Shown here piece by piece: positions 46,501 to 57,515 of a stretch of 64,000 bases of DNA. This DNA comes from Atrichornis clamosus (lineage: Eukaryota > Chordata > Aves > Passeriformes > Menuridae): positions 62,001-126,000 of the forward strand of contig WBMZ01012791.1 of NCBI GenBank assembly GCA_013400975.1, read 5' to 3'. Below the pieces are notes generated by a model that was not told the DNA's origin, did no database searches, and saw only the letters and a list, made by a program, of their open reading frames with translations. The stretch's first letter is position 1. Each line of letters opens with the position of its first letter. Position numbers and translations under genes: made by a program.

Positions 46501-47028
46501 GGTTCTGTCGCTGAGAGAACTGACAATATTCCACACCTTGGGATCATAATGTCAGACTTAATGTGACTGACTTTTGCTGGTGGCGATCTGTCATACTTAA
46601 TATGTGAAGGCCTCCTCTTTCCTGGCAGCCATTCAGCTTCTGGAAAACAGGCCAAAGTGATGGATCCACTCTACAGTTGCCCTTGGCTTTGGATGAAGCG
46701 AGCTTTCAAATGTTCATTCTTGTTGATTTTGACCTGCAGCTGGACACTGCTAAGAGTCAGCCTACAAAATGTACCACAAATATCTGCAGGTGCTGTTTCC
46801 AAATCACTGTATTTCCAGGTCACACCGTACTGTTCTGATTTACAGTTTCTCAGCTTGGTGCACTGCCTCATGTTCTGGGACACTGTGTTGGGAGCAGCAT
46901 GCTGAGAGTGTAGCTCCTCACAAAAAAACTGTGAGGATCATCCAAGCTTGTCCTATAAACTGAAACAGATTTTTCCATCCAAGTGCGAGAGCCTGTTCTG
47001 TATTCAAGTGCCTCCATTGCCTCTCCTA
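37551..47028. other. Long non-coding stretch, no gene recognised
   Basis: About 9.5 kb, probably intronic, without a recognised repeat family. One open frame with a good acceptor (37900-38070) is discussed under findings. A tRNA-like D-arm at about 41.84 kb was rejected. A G-rich tract lies at about 42340-42359. Confidence 0.45.
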
Positions 47029-47490
47029 TGGTGTGTTGACCCTGTCTGGATGCTGGACACCAGGTGGCCACCAAAGCTGCTCTGTCTCTCCCTTCCTTGT
47101 ATGGATAGGGGGCAGAAAATACAATAAAGGCTCATGGGTTAAGAGAGGGGCAGGGAGACATCATTCATCAGTTACTGTCGTGGGCAAAACAGACTTGGCT
47201 TTGTAAAAATTAACTTAATTCATTACCAATCAAATCAGAGTAAGATAGTGAGAAAATAAAAGCTGAATGTTAAAACACTTTCTCCTCACTCCTCCATTCT
47301 TCTGGGGCTTAATTCCTCTCCTTTCCTGAATTCTTTACCTCCTTCCCTCCAGAAGCACAGGGGAACACAGAATGGGGGCTCCAGTCAGTTTACCACTTGT
47401 CAACTCTGTCACTCCTGCCTTGTCAGGAACAGGACTCTTCACACTCCTTCTCTCAAATTCCTCATGCCCCACATTGGGTGCAAAAAGGAC
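47029..47490 (-). mobile_element. ERVL-like LTR, 3' half
   Basis: Reads as the reverse complement of the end of an avian ERVL-like LTR: TGGTGTGTTGACCCTGTCTG, GGTGGCCACCAAAGCTGCTC, AAGGCTCATGGGTTAAGAG, GGGCAAAACAGACTTGGC, TTACCAATCAAATCAGAGTA and a pyrimidine-rich block around 47290-47345. The block near 47440-47490 corresponds to the internal GC-rich part, where this copy is cut off by a second LTR end. It appears related to the + strand LTR at 17.9-18.9 kb, but is a different subfamily. Confidence 0.75.
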
Positions 47491-47690
47491 TGTGGTGGCT
47501 TGACACTGGCTGAATGCCTTGTCCTCACCAAAATGCTCTATCAGTCCCATCCTCAGCAGGACCTGGGAAGGGAGAAAATAAGATGGAAAAATGCTGGAGA
47601 ATCCAGGAGAGGCTGGGGAGTCCAGGAGAGGTCACAGCAATGGTATGATCCATGCCAGCCATTCGCTTGGGAAGTCATTGCTGGGGATAG
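47491..47690 (-). mobile_element. Second ERVL-like LTR 3' end, abutting the first
   Basis: TGTGGTGGCTTGACACTGGC, AAAATGCTCTATCAGTCCCA, then TCCTCAGCAGGACCTGGGAA and GGGAGAAAATAAGATGG repeat the terminal ~100 bp layout seen from 47029, in the same orientation. Sequence beyond about 47,590 is diverged and includes a CCAGGAGAGG block repeated within 25 bp. This suggests tandem or nested insertion of LTRs of one family. Confidence 0.6.
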
Positions 47691-50505
47691 ATAGGCGTTG
47701 AGCTGACCAAAACACCACGCAAAGGTCATCTCCTCTTGAGGAGAAGTGCTTACTACTTTTGTTGGTCTGGCTAGGAAATGCTTGAACTTTCATAGCATCT
47801 TCTTCTAAAAGTTATTGCTTTTAATTAAATTGCTTCAGTTAAGCTGTCAGGCATCCTGGGAGTTAAGTAATTAAATTGCATTTAGCTGTTCAGGTAAATG
47901 TTAGTAAGCTTTATATTCTTTAATGTAGCTTTTTGATCCTGGAACTTTTAGAACTGAAAGGTTGGAGTCAAAAGCCTGAATTGTCACCTTTTGGGGGAAG
48001 ATTTCTTGAGTCGGATGATTGCATCCGCGACCTGTTGTACCTTTGAGCATCTGAGAGGAGGGTGTCCCTCTCTGTCTGCCACGCTATCATTCTGTGAGGG
48101 TAAGACAGACCATTAAGGATTGGCTTTGCAAAGATACAAAACGTATTAACTTCTAGGGTATTCCTAAAATTGACTCTTTAAATAAAAGCCAGTGTAGGTT
48201 TTGAAGAATACAAGTAAATTAGAGGTGTCAAAAAAGACACAACTGGATATGGAATTGCTTTCTGTTCAGGCTCTGTGTGAAGTGTATTAGGACATTAGCT
48301 GTTGGAGTAAAAAATGCTCCAGCTCCACTGTGCCAGGTAGAATGGTTAATGAAATTTTGACTTAGAAACAGCTATTATTTTTGTCTTCCAGATATAAAAA
48401 ACTGTGGAAGTTTTATGTTTTTTGGAAAGAAAAAGTGTCTTGGGGTGACTGTATGATACTGGTTTATCTCATATCGCCTGCCTTATACTAAACATGAATT
48501 CCGTGCCTCTGATTTGATTTCAGAAGAAATGTGGGAAAAAGATACCCGGTTCACGCTCTGAGAGTGCAGCCATACAGGTAATAGATTTGACATTGGATAC
48601 AGCTGGAAGGTGAAAATGAAAGACGGGAGTCAGCTCTCCATGACTTGCATAGAACTGGCAAACTTTTGGTTTTGTATTTTCAGCAGCACTGATAAAATTT
48701 ATGAAAGCTTAGAACAGGCAAATGTTACCAATTCAAATAGCTAAATGAGATATTTTTACCTGGAATTTGTAAAAAAACATGAGAATGCATCTGGTTTTTA
48801 GCCAACCAATATTAAGTAATTACTGCATTAAAGACAGAAGGTTTGTCTTTTTTTGCTGCAAGTTCCTTCTCCAATTATATCTGTTTAACATAATTTGATA
48901 GACAACAAGTTAGTATTTGCACATGAAAACATCTAAGATGTAGGAAGCGTTTATTTAATACCTTCCCCTCCAGTAAAGGCTTTTCTAAGCTTTTAGAATC
49001 TCAGTATGTTTTAATTTAAGCCACTTGTGGAATCCTTCTCACATCTGTTTCTCAAGATATTTTTTAAACTTTTACAAACTGCTAGAAATACACAACATGA
49101 TTTTATAGGTCTGCCTGGGAAGCAGAGGGGAGCACTGTGGTGCTCCCACTAGGTGAGGCAGAATCATGTCACGTTTTCAAGAACTAGCATGCTCAGGTTT
49201 TTTTTCTGTGAGAAAGGACAATTTTCCAAAAGCCTGTGGGAACCTGTGGAGAGCCAACCCATCTGGAGCAGGCTAGCCTAGGAGGTACCACCTCTTACGG
49301 CTCCCCTTGATTTATAATCCTGGCAAGTGTTGCAAGAGCCTGTTCTTGGGAAACACTGACTTTTTTGACTCGAGGTTGATGGGATCAGTGCCTGCAGAGC
49401 TGGAAGCAGGGGAGCACCCCTGTGTGACATGGCCCAGTTGTCTGCCTGCGCTCCGTCAGTTGTCTGCTGGGAGGAAGGTGCGAAAGGAGCCTGTGAGATC
49501 AGCAGGGAGTCTAGGACTGCCACTCAGAGACAAGATTTAAATGCGGCTGGGTGAGTCTGGAAATATTTAGTGCTGAAATGCTTAAAAATATTTAGTTTGA
49601 AAATAGTTACAAGTAAGTGACCTTTGCTTCTGCTTGTACATAGGATTTTTCTCACAATTCTGGAACTGCTGTTGGAACAGTGATTCTGCCTTTGACCAGG
49701 TCTGTTAGTGCCTGGATGGAAATGATGTGTTGTGCACCTTTGCTGTTGAAGTTACTATTCTGTGCAGGGTTCAGTTCTGAACTTGCATTGCACCAAGTGC
49801 CCTGGGAGGAGTAATGAAGCAGAAACACAGTTCTGGATTTTGTGTGCCCCCCAGTCCTAAGAGGTAAAATGTAATGGACATAGAGAGCCTATTAACACGA
49901 GAATGTGCTGCAGGAAGATTCAGACCTATGGGGAGTGTGAGATTTTTCCTTTCCGTGCATTTCTCCTTTTCTGGATGTTTCCTTAAGATGTCTCCATTGA
50001 CTGTCAACAGATGTGTATGATGGAGTTTTGTTGCCTTTTTTCTATAAGAAATATCATGATTCAATCTACTTATGCAGATCACACTGTAATTGGTTCTGAA
50101 GGTTCTCTGAACTTTGCCTTGTCACAATGCTTGCCCAGTTTCTGATCCTTAAGTTGAACTTTAATATTCCTTTGATGTCAGATTCTTATTCTTTTAAGAG
50201 TTTCTGTTTCCAGACAAGTTTCTCATAATTCAGACTACTCTGTAGAACTTCTGGGAGTAAAGTTGGCTTTTTTTTTTAAAACAACTGACAATATTTTTTC
50301 TCCCTTTTTAAGCTGTAAGTAAATGTTTCACTTAACAGTAATTTATTCATGATTATTCTAATTTATTATCTAACATTCCTGAATGGTATATATCTGTCTA
50401 TGAAGGGCAAGAGAGTGATAAAAACACTGAATTATTTTTTAAGAATCCTTATTAGAAAAATAAAAAATACAGATGATTTTTTTAATGTAGTGATGATTCT
50501 CCATA
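47691..50505. other. Non-coding apart from one candidate exon
   Basis: Contains the exon candidate at 48524-48577 and a perfect 8-bp inverted repeat with a 4-nt loop at 49128-49147 (GGGAGCAC/GTGCTCCC). Nothing else was recognised. Confidence 0.5.
48524..48577 (+). CDS. Candidate 54-nt cassette exon (unassigned)
   Basis: The acceptor region ends TTTGATTTCAG at 48523, and CATACAG|gtaata marks a donor at 48578. The 54 nt are open in the frame that starts at the first base and give 18 residues, KKCGKKIPGSRSESAAIQ, basic and then Ser-rich. The length is a multiple of three and it contains CpGs rare in this neighbourhood. If real, it would belong to the gene starting at the CpG island. I could not match it to CRACD from memory; chance is a serious alternative. 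Confidence 0.22.
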
Positions 50506-50507
50506 CG

Positions 50508-50775
50508 GTGTTAGAATGAGGGATAATGGCTTTAAAGTGAAAGAGAGTAGGTTTAGATTGGATAAGAGGGAGAAATTCTTAACTATGAGGGTGGTGAGGC
50601 ACTGAAACAGGTTGCCCAGAGAAGTTGTGGATGCCTCTTCCCTGTTCCGGGCTTTGATGGGGTTTTGAGCAACCTGGTCTAGTGGAAGGTGTCCCTGCCC
50701 AGAGCAACGAGGTTGGAACTCGATGATCTTTAAGGTCCCTTCCAACCCATACTGTTCTATGATTCTATGATTCTG
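50508..50775 (+). mobile_element. CR1 LINE 3' end, well preserved
   Basis: Contains GGTTGCCCAGAGAAGTTGTG, a GAGCAACCTGGTCTAGTGGA block, TTTAAGGTCCCTTCCAACCC and the repeated tail GTTCTATGATTCTATGATTC. It resembles the 3' part of the copy at 29.1-30.2 kb, with a more intact tail. Confidence 0.93.
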
Positions 50776-51974
50776 TTAAACTGGTCACTCAAAAACATTA
50801 CTTTTTTTAAAGTACAATGTTATTGATTTTGTAAACATAATGTTTCAAACACCACCTATATGAAAAGAGTCAACAGTATGTGACATCTCATGGCACAACA
50901 GCCCTGATCACTTCCACTTCTGTTTCAGGCTCTCCACGAGATTCCCTTTGCTTCATCATGCTAAAAAAAATAACAGGATCAAATTGGCTTCAGTCTTGTT
51001 TTGCCATTTTAATTTGCAAATAATATTACGACTAAGAGAGGAAAATGGGTTTGAAGGTGACAGCATTTCAAAACTGCTTAAATCCCTTACTTTAAAATCA
51101 CTCTTGTCTCTTTAGGGTCTGAAATTTTTTGGGTGGGAGGATGTTGGGTTATTGACTTTCAATAAACCATAAACTATTTCATAAATTACTTTCACAAGTG
51201 TAATACAATGCCAAATGATTAGCATTTAAAATACTAATCATCTTCAGTTATGAAAAATTGTGGCAGTAGTTGGGAGAAAATCTAAAAATTGAGATTTAAG
51301 TGAAAACCGTGAAATGGATAGAATACAGTGCAATACTGTAAAAAGAAAAATCAAACACTAATTTAAATATGTCTTCATTTTACTGCTACTATGTAATTTC
51401 AGGGTAGAGTTATCAGTATCTTTGTATGAAATGTGGCTGGACCATTACTAAAAGTCTCTCTTATTTTAAAATTCTGGGAGCATAATGTTTTTTTTGGGAA
51501 TAATCATAACATGAGCAGCTCCCCCTCTCCTCTCTCCCTCAAATTGCTTGTACATGGTCTAAATAAAATTCAGGTTCCACTAAAGATACTTCTTTTAATT
51601 TCAAAGAGGGGAAGAAATATTCTTGGTATTTTCCTCTGACAGGGAATATTTAGATATCAAAGAGAGCAGAGCATTTGAGCCCTTTTAAATTATTCAGGAC
51701 TGCCATATATTTTACATGAGAAGATATTCTTGTATATCTTGATTAAGCACAGGAAACTGGTCTAATATAGTATGCGTTCATTTGTAGAACTCCAGATCCT
51801 AAGAAAAGAGTGTGGTGTGTATATATGATTATATGTATATATACACATTTATATGGGTTATAAATTAATATATATTTTATTTATATGATGTAATTATTGA
51901 GGGGGAACTGGAAACCATTAGTTTCCATGTTAACAAGCTGTATTTTCTAGTATCATAAACATCAGCTAAGCTAT
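50776..51974. other. Non-coding, AT-rich
   Basis: Nothing recognised apart from the AT-rich simple repeat at 51819-51888. Confidence 0.55.
51819..51888. repeat. TA/TATG simple repeat
   Basis: Interrupted TATA and TATG units over about 70 bp. Confidence 0.75.
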
Positions 51975-51977
51975 TTG

Positions 51978-52048
51978 AACAGGGTCAAGAATTGGACTCA
52001 ATAATCCTGATTGGTCCCTTCCAACTCAGCATATTCTGTGATTCTATG
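51978..52048 (+). mobile_element. CR1 LINE terminal fragment
   Basis: AATTGGACTCAATAATCCTG, then TTGGTCCCTTCCAACTCAGC and ATTCTGTGATTCTATG: the last ~70 bp of a CR1. Confidence 0.8.
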
Positions 52049-52564
52049 TGAAGACAGCTGTCTGCAGAGAAATATGATGTTCAAATGTAAAACTAGCAGG
52101 AAAAATAGCTGTTAGCTATTTTAATTTCAAAAAAGTTTATGGAAGTATCTCTGTTTAACTTGGTTTCAACTTTTTCCCTCGAGGAAAACAGCTTGAGTCA
52201 GGCTTTATCTGTCTTGTTGAGGAAAATTCAGTTGGTTTTAATCTTTAGCAGTGAAGCAAAAATTATAATAAATGTTTAATCCTAGTGCATAAAAGCCCTG
52301 AATTAAAATATAAAATATGATAACAGAAAATTAATATAATTAACAGTTTTATGTGTTTGTTGATGACATACAGATGTTCCACATAAGTAGGCATATGTTA
52401 GGCAACAGTAGGCATATTCATTATGAGACACTTCACCAGTGTCTACAGACTCATGACACTATGTTAACTGTTTGAAATTTGTGACCTGTAACAGGAACTA
52501 GAAATATTTATTTAAATAAAAAAGGTACTGTAAAGAAAAGTCAGATTATTCCTCAAAACTCAGC

Positions 52565-52594
52565 TTTTTTTTTTTTTTCTTTTTTCTTCTTTTT
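52565..52594. repeat. Poly(T)-rich tract
   Basis: About 30 bp of T with single C interruptions. Confidence 0.85.
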
Positions 52595-55500
52595 AATCCT
52601 TGGGGGAAATTCAGTAGTACTTTAATTCATAAAGACCTGACATTTATTTTTTTAATTTCTGAAAAACTCACATATCAGTTATTTTAGACATTATCAATAT
52701 CAAAAAAGGTGCACTTGTACAAATAAGCTTTTTCATGTTGCACCTCTGCAATTGATGTGGAATTGTCTGACTAAAAGTTTTAACCTCTCCACCTCCCCCC
52801 ACTTCAGCACGGTTGAAGTATCATTATCTGGTAGGCTTACTAAAATCTGACTGTTATTGCCACTCATCATGGGTACACTCTAAAGTCTATCTCCAGAATA
52901 AAACAGAATAAAATAGGTGGCATCCCACTGCTATGAAAAAGAAGGGTTTCATTATGAATCATTCTCAAATCACCAAGTTAAATATAGCGTCTTTGGATTT
53001 CATCAATGTCAGAAATTTAATCCTACTGGTAGAGTGGAAAATAGAATTGATTTGCATCTAAAAATATTCAGAGTAACCTTATTTACAAAGCAGTCCAACT
53101 TGTGTAGATATATTTCTAAATGTGTGTGTGCATGCTTATATACATCTAAGCAGCTGCTACCTTATTTCTAGTATAAGCACTAAAATAAATAATCTTTAAA
53201 TAGTCTACATATTTGGCTAATGAACCACAACTGACCATGGAAATCATAGGTTACTCCCTTCATCTGTTTATTGTGAGTCCACCAAAAAGAATTTGTGCCA
53301 GCTTAGTTGCCTGACTTTGTCCCCTCACTGTGAAGCACAGGATAAAGTCTCTGGAAATGGTGGCATTCCATGTGAAAGCATTGCTCACTTAACCTTTTTC
53401 CTATCTGAGTTACAGCATTTTCTCTGTAAATAAAGTAAAGCCAAATTAAATAACCTGAGACAACTGCATGCATTACTCCTTAGCAGAATATTTCTTGAGA
53501 AAATATCACTGCCTTACTCCAGAACATACAATTTTCTTTCATAAGCTGTGATCCTTTGTTGAAATGTGGGTCCCTGTGTGCACATTTTAAAAGAAGTATT
53601 TTACCAGAAGTGTGGTACAGTAGTTGTCCAGTTCAGGAAACCTGAAATCCACACATTGCTGACAGTCAATGAGATATTGTATTACAACAGGAAGAGATTT
53701 TTCTCAGTGCTTTGTCAATACTTTGAACGTGACAAAACCTGAAAAATGTGTTTTCCTTTCCCTGTACCTTCAGGTGAATTACTGTCCATCTCCTTCTAGT
53801 CAAACATCAGCAAGAAAATGTGCTGCTTGCCAGTGTTTGTTTCTGTTCACCTTGAATATTTCTTCACAAATTGATTTTCTTTTTTCTGCAGAGAGGAAAA
53901 AACCTCTCACCCAACCAACGGAGTTGTAGCCAGTACAAAATCTGTGCATAGTCCAGAAATGCAAAATCTTCTCACTAGGATATGTTGGATGAAATCCTGG
54001 CTTTATATAAATTGGTGGGCGTTGTGCCACTTACTTCAGTTGGAGCAGGATTTTTCTCAGCATGTGCCAATTTAAGAATACTGAAAAATTCGGACCAATT
54101 TTGGTGGACCAGATGGTTGTGTTTCAACCTCTGATGGTACAAAAGTAATTCATTTAACTTTTTGGCACAAGGGCTGTGTCTTTTCAAACTTGAAAATAAT
54201 GGTTGGAATTAAAGCTTGAACTATTATCATAAAATCAGAAAACTGGACTAATGTAGCAACATAATGATGTTAAATTGGAAATTATTACATGCGTTAGAAA
54301 ACAACGACAATTCATAGTGACAGTCAGGTTTTCTTTCCTAGTATCATGTTATTTGCAGTTGACAGAGAAATCAAGTCAGAAAATTGTTTTATGGGATAAC
54401 TTATTTAGCATTTCCAATGCCCATTTAAAAAAAAAATAAAGAATATGTGGATCACAAAATGATCCCAATTGTTTGACTTCATGGATTTAGAAAATTATGT
54501 TTGGTACTGAAACAACACATAAGGAGTTTAAGTCAGTATTGGGTAATGCTCAGCACACACTTAAACACTTTTTATAACATGTGACAGTTTTTAATTAGAT
54601 TATCTTTTCAGCATTTATTTTTAATTTCATTGCTGCCGAGGACTGGTATCTAATACAATATAATGTACAAGGGTTGTTGATTTTAAGTGTAATCTTCTTG
54701 TGAAAATAAGACACAAGTCCAACACTTGTTTCAGATTCCTTGCCAAATGCCAGAAATATAACCTTAGGAAAAGGCTATGGGGCTGTCATTGAATCGCTCT
54801 TTCCCACAGGGAAAAGAAAAGTAATTAATTTAATGCAATTAAACTTAATTAAATTTAATATTAAAAAGTTTTATGTGGTGCTGGAGAACAGAGTGAATTA
54901 TAAAGTTGATTTTCAGCCACCCAGGGAAAGACAGCCCCTTCCTACCTCGGTAAAGATGCATTACTGAGAATTCTGGGGTGCCAGAAGTCAGTTTCTCTTC
55001 AGAGACTTTCTTTAGGAAAAGACTTAAAAGGAAGATTGGGTAGTTTCATCAAAAAACTCCACAGGATTATGTAGAAATCTTCCTATATAGGTTAGATTTC
55101 ATACCTTTGATGTTGTTTTGTTAAAATTAAAGTCGACGTGTAGTTTATTTACACAAGGACAGACTAGCTTGAAAACAACGTAAAATGTGCTCTGCTCAGT
55201 ATGTAAAAATCATAAAGGAACTGAGCCGCTAGTGATACACATCACTTAATTGGGGCATGCTTAATAACAAAATCTGCTTAATTGGGCTATCTTCCAGAGA
55301 AGCTGTTTAGGCTGAGACTGAATGGAAATGACTGCTGCTTAAAAGGAACATTATGGACAACAACGAAAAAATTCGTCTAAATGGGGGTGCATTTGGCTAG
55401 GGACATTGTATAGCAATAATTAACTGGGTATTTAAATAGATATGAAATGTAGGTCTCTTTCTCTTAAATAGAAATAGACAAATAAAGATTATGCCTTCCT

Positions 55501-57414
55501 GTAGCTCTGCCCTTACAATTTCTCGGATTATATAAAAGGTATCAAAAATCAATTATGGCCAGAAACTAAATAAATCCTAAACATTCCCTGTTTTCCTTTT
55601 GCTTTCCTGGCCAGCATTCATCTCCTCATAAGGCTACACCCACAGATGATTTTAGACAAGTGACAATCATCATATCTCTAAATATGATGCTTTGGTCCCT
55701 GTTATTATGTTTTAGAATGCCTTAGAGCTTTCATCCAGTTCTGCTCTGGTGGAAGCTCAGCAATTCATTTCAGTAATAACAAATATAAAATAATACATAG
55801 ATGAGTGAACAAGTATCACTTCTAGTCTTGTGTTGGGTCCTGTTCAGATCTGACAGTTTTGATTCAAATCTGACGCTTTCAATCTACATAAATCTCTCTC
55901 TTGAGATGCATTTTCTAAAAGCATCTTATAAATGCATCTGTCTTGGTGACAGGTTCCTTTCCAGCTTCTTGAGGTAGTTGTTTCAGACTGTGCTGTATTC
56001 TCTGTGTTGAACACTGAGCCTTTTTTGTGTGTTACAATTTTGCCCAAAGCACTGATCTCTCTGAGCATTAACATATATCTGCATCTCTTATTTGGCAAAG
56101 TAATTCTGTGGGCCTCATCCTCATGTTAGGACACAGGATTTTGATGTCTTATACTTAATGTTTGACTTCATTCTCATCAAATGTACTACGGACTTCCAGG
56201 AATTAGAGAATTTCTGACATCTCTATATGTCAGCTGGCATGAGAGATTTCTTAAGACAGGAAAACAAAGCATGATCTGTGCCACAGCCGACTTGGGAAAC
56301 ACAGCACAGAGGTTCAGTGGAAGAGAGGCTGGGCAGCAGCAGTGATGTGTGTGTTGGTATTGCCTAGAACGTGGTCCAGCTTTGCCACGCTGAAGAATGC
56401 CACCTGTATCCATGATGTCCTCTGAGGTCTGGCTGCAAAAGTGATGAGATTAGAGATTAGATGTCTTTCCTTGAAGGAGAGATTGATTTGTTGTATGAAA
56501 TTTTAGCATGCTTTTTGGCTTTAATATTTTCCTTCAAATAACAAAACTCAGGTTTTCTTGATTTATAGAAGGAAAGAATTCTGAAGGAGTAATGTTAGAA
56601 CTCAGTTTAGATGCTACTACTTGTCCATATGAATTTTGCAACATGTTTTGGGTGTCGCAACTTTGGCCAGGGAGAACCCGCAGCTGTTTGCCACTGACTC
56701 TACAGAAAGAAAAGGGTGCGTGGGCTGGACCTGTGCACAAAGTGGAAAGAAACAGGCTCGAGGATTTAATGTCCTTTTGCTGTTCTACTATTCAACTGTC
56801 AGATGAGCTGCTTCTCGCACTTGCAGGAACCTAAGGCTCTTGGAGGGAGTGGGAAGCAATGAGCAGGAGGACATGGACTGCCATGTGTGTTTCCAGGGCT
56901 GTGTCCTTTCCAAGTCCTCCCATTTGGAGCTGGCTCCTCTGGATAGCATCATGGTATGAAGGCAGACTAGAAACAGCTACATGATACAGGATCATGTATT
57001 TTCCATGGGCTGCCTCAAGAGCCACATTTTTAGTTATATATCAGTGTGATAAATGAACTGTCCCTTTAAATGATATCTAGACAGGGTCATACTAAATGTG
57101 TCATGCTTCAAAAGGAGGTATCTGGACTTGGTAAATTAAGGACCTGATAAAAGATGCTCTGACCCCTCACCTGGAGAAAAGGAAAATGGTGGCAACATCT
57201 ACTCCTAAGCAGAAGCAAGGCTTGGCCTTTGTGCAGTGGTGCTTGCAAACAGCTGAGAGCTGACCAAGCCTGAGAATGTTAAAATTTTTCATGTCATTAA
57301 AAGGTGTCATTAAGTTTTGCCTTATCTTCAATGATAGACTAATAGTATTCAAACTCCTTGCCCATAGCAGGAAGGGTTGTGTGCTGGGTGTTGACTCTAC
57401 AGACACAGGTGTAT
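52595..57414. other. Non-coding, nothing recognised
   Basis: AT-rich, probably intronic sequence without a recognised repeat or exon. Confidence 0.45.
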
Positions 57415-57515
57415 GCCGTGCATGACGGCACGGTGATGCCACAGGAGTTCAGTGAGCTGCGGACGTCGCGGAAAATTACGCAAGTCTGCAGAGACGGCAG
57501 CTCATGAGAGCGAGC
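57415..57515. promoter_or_regulatory. Isolated CpG cluster
   Basis: About ten CpGs within roughly 95 bp (including GCGGACGTCGCGG and TGACGGCACGG) in a CpG-poor neighbourhood, with an ACGT core (GACGTC) and a TGACG CREB-type half site. It could be an enhancer, an alternative promoter or a young GC-rich remnant. Confidence 0.3.
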
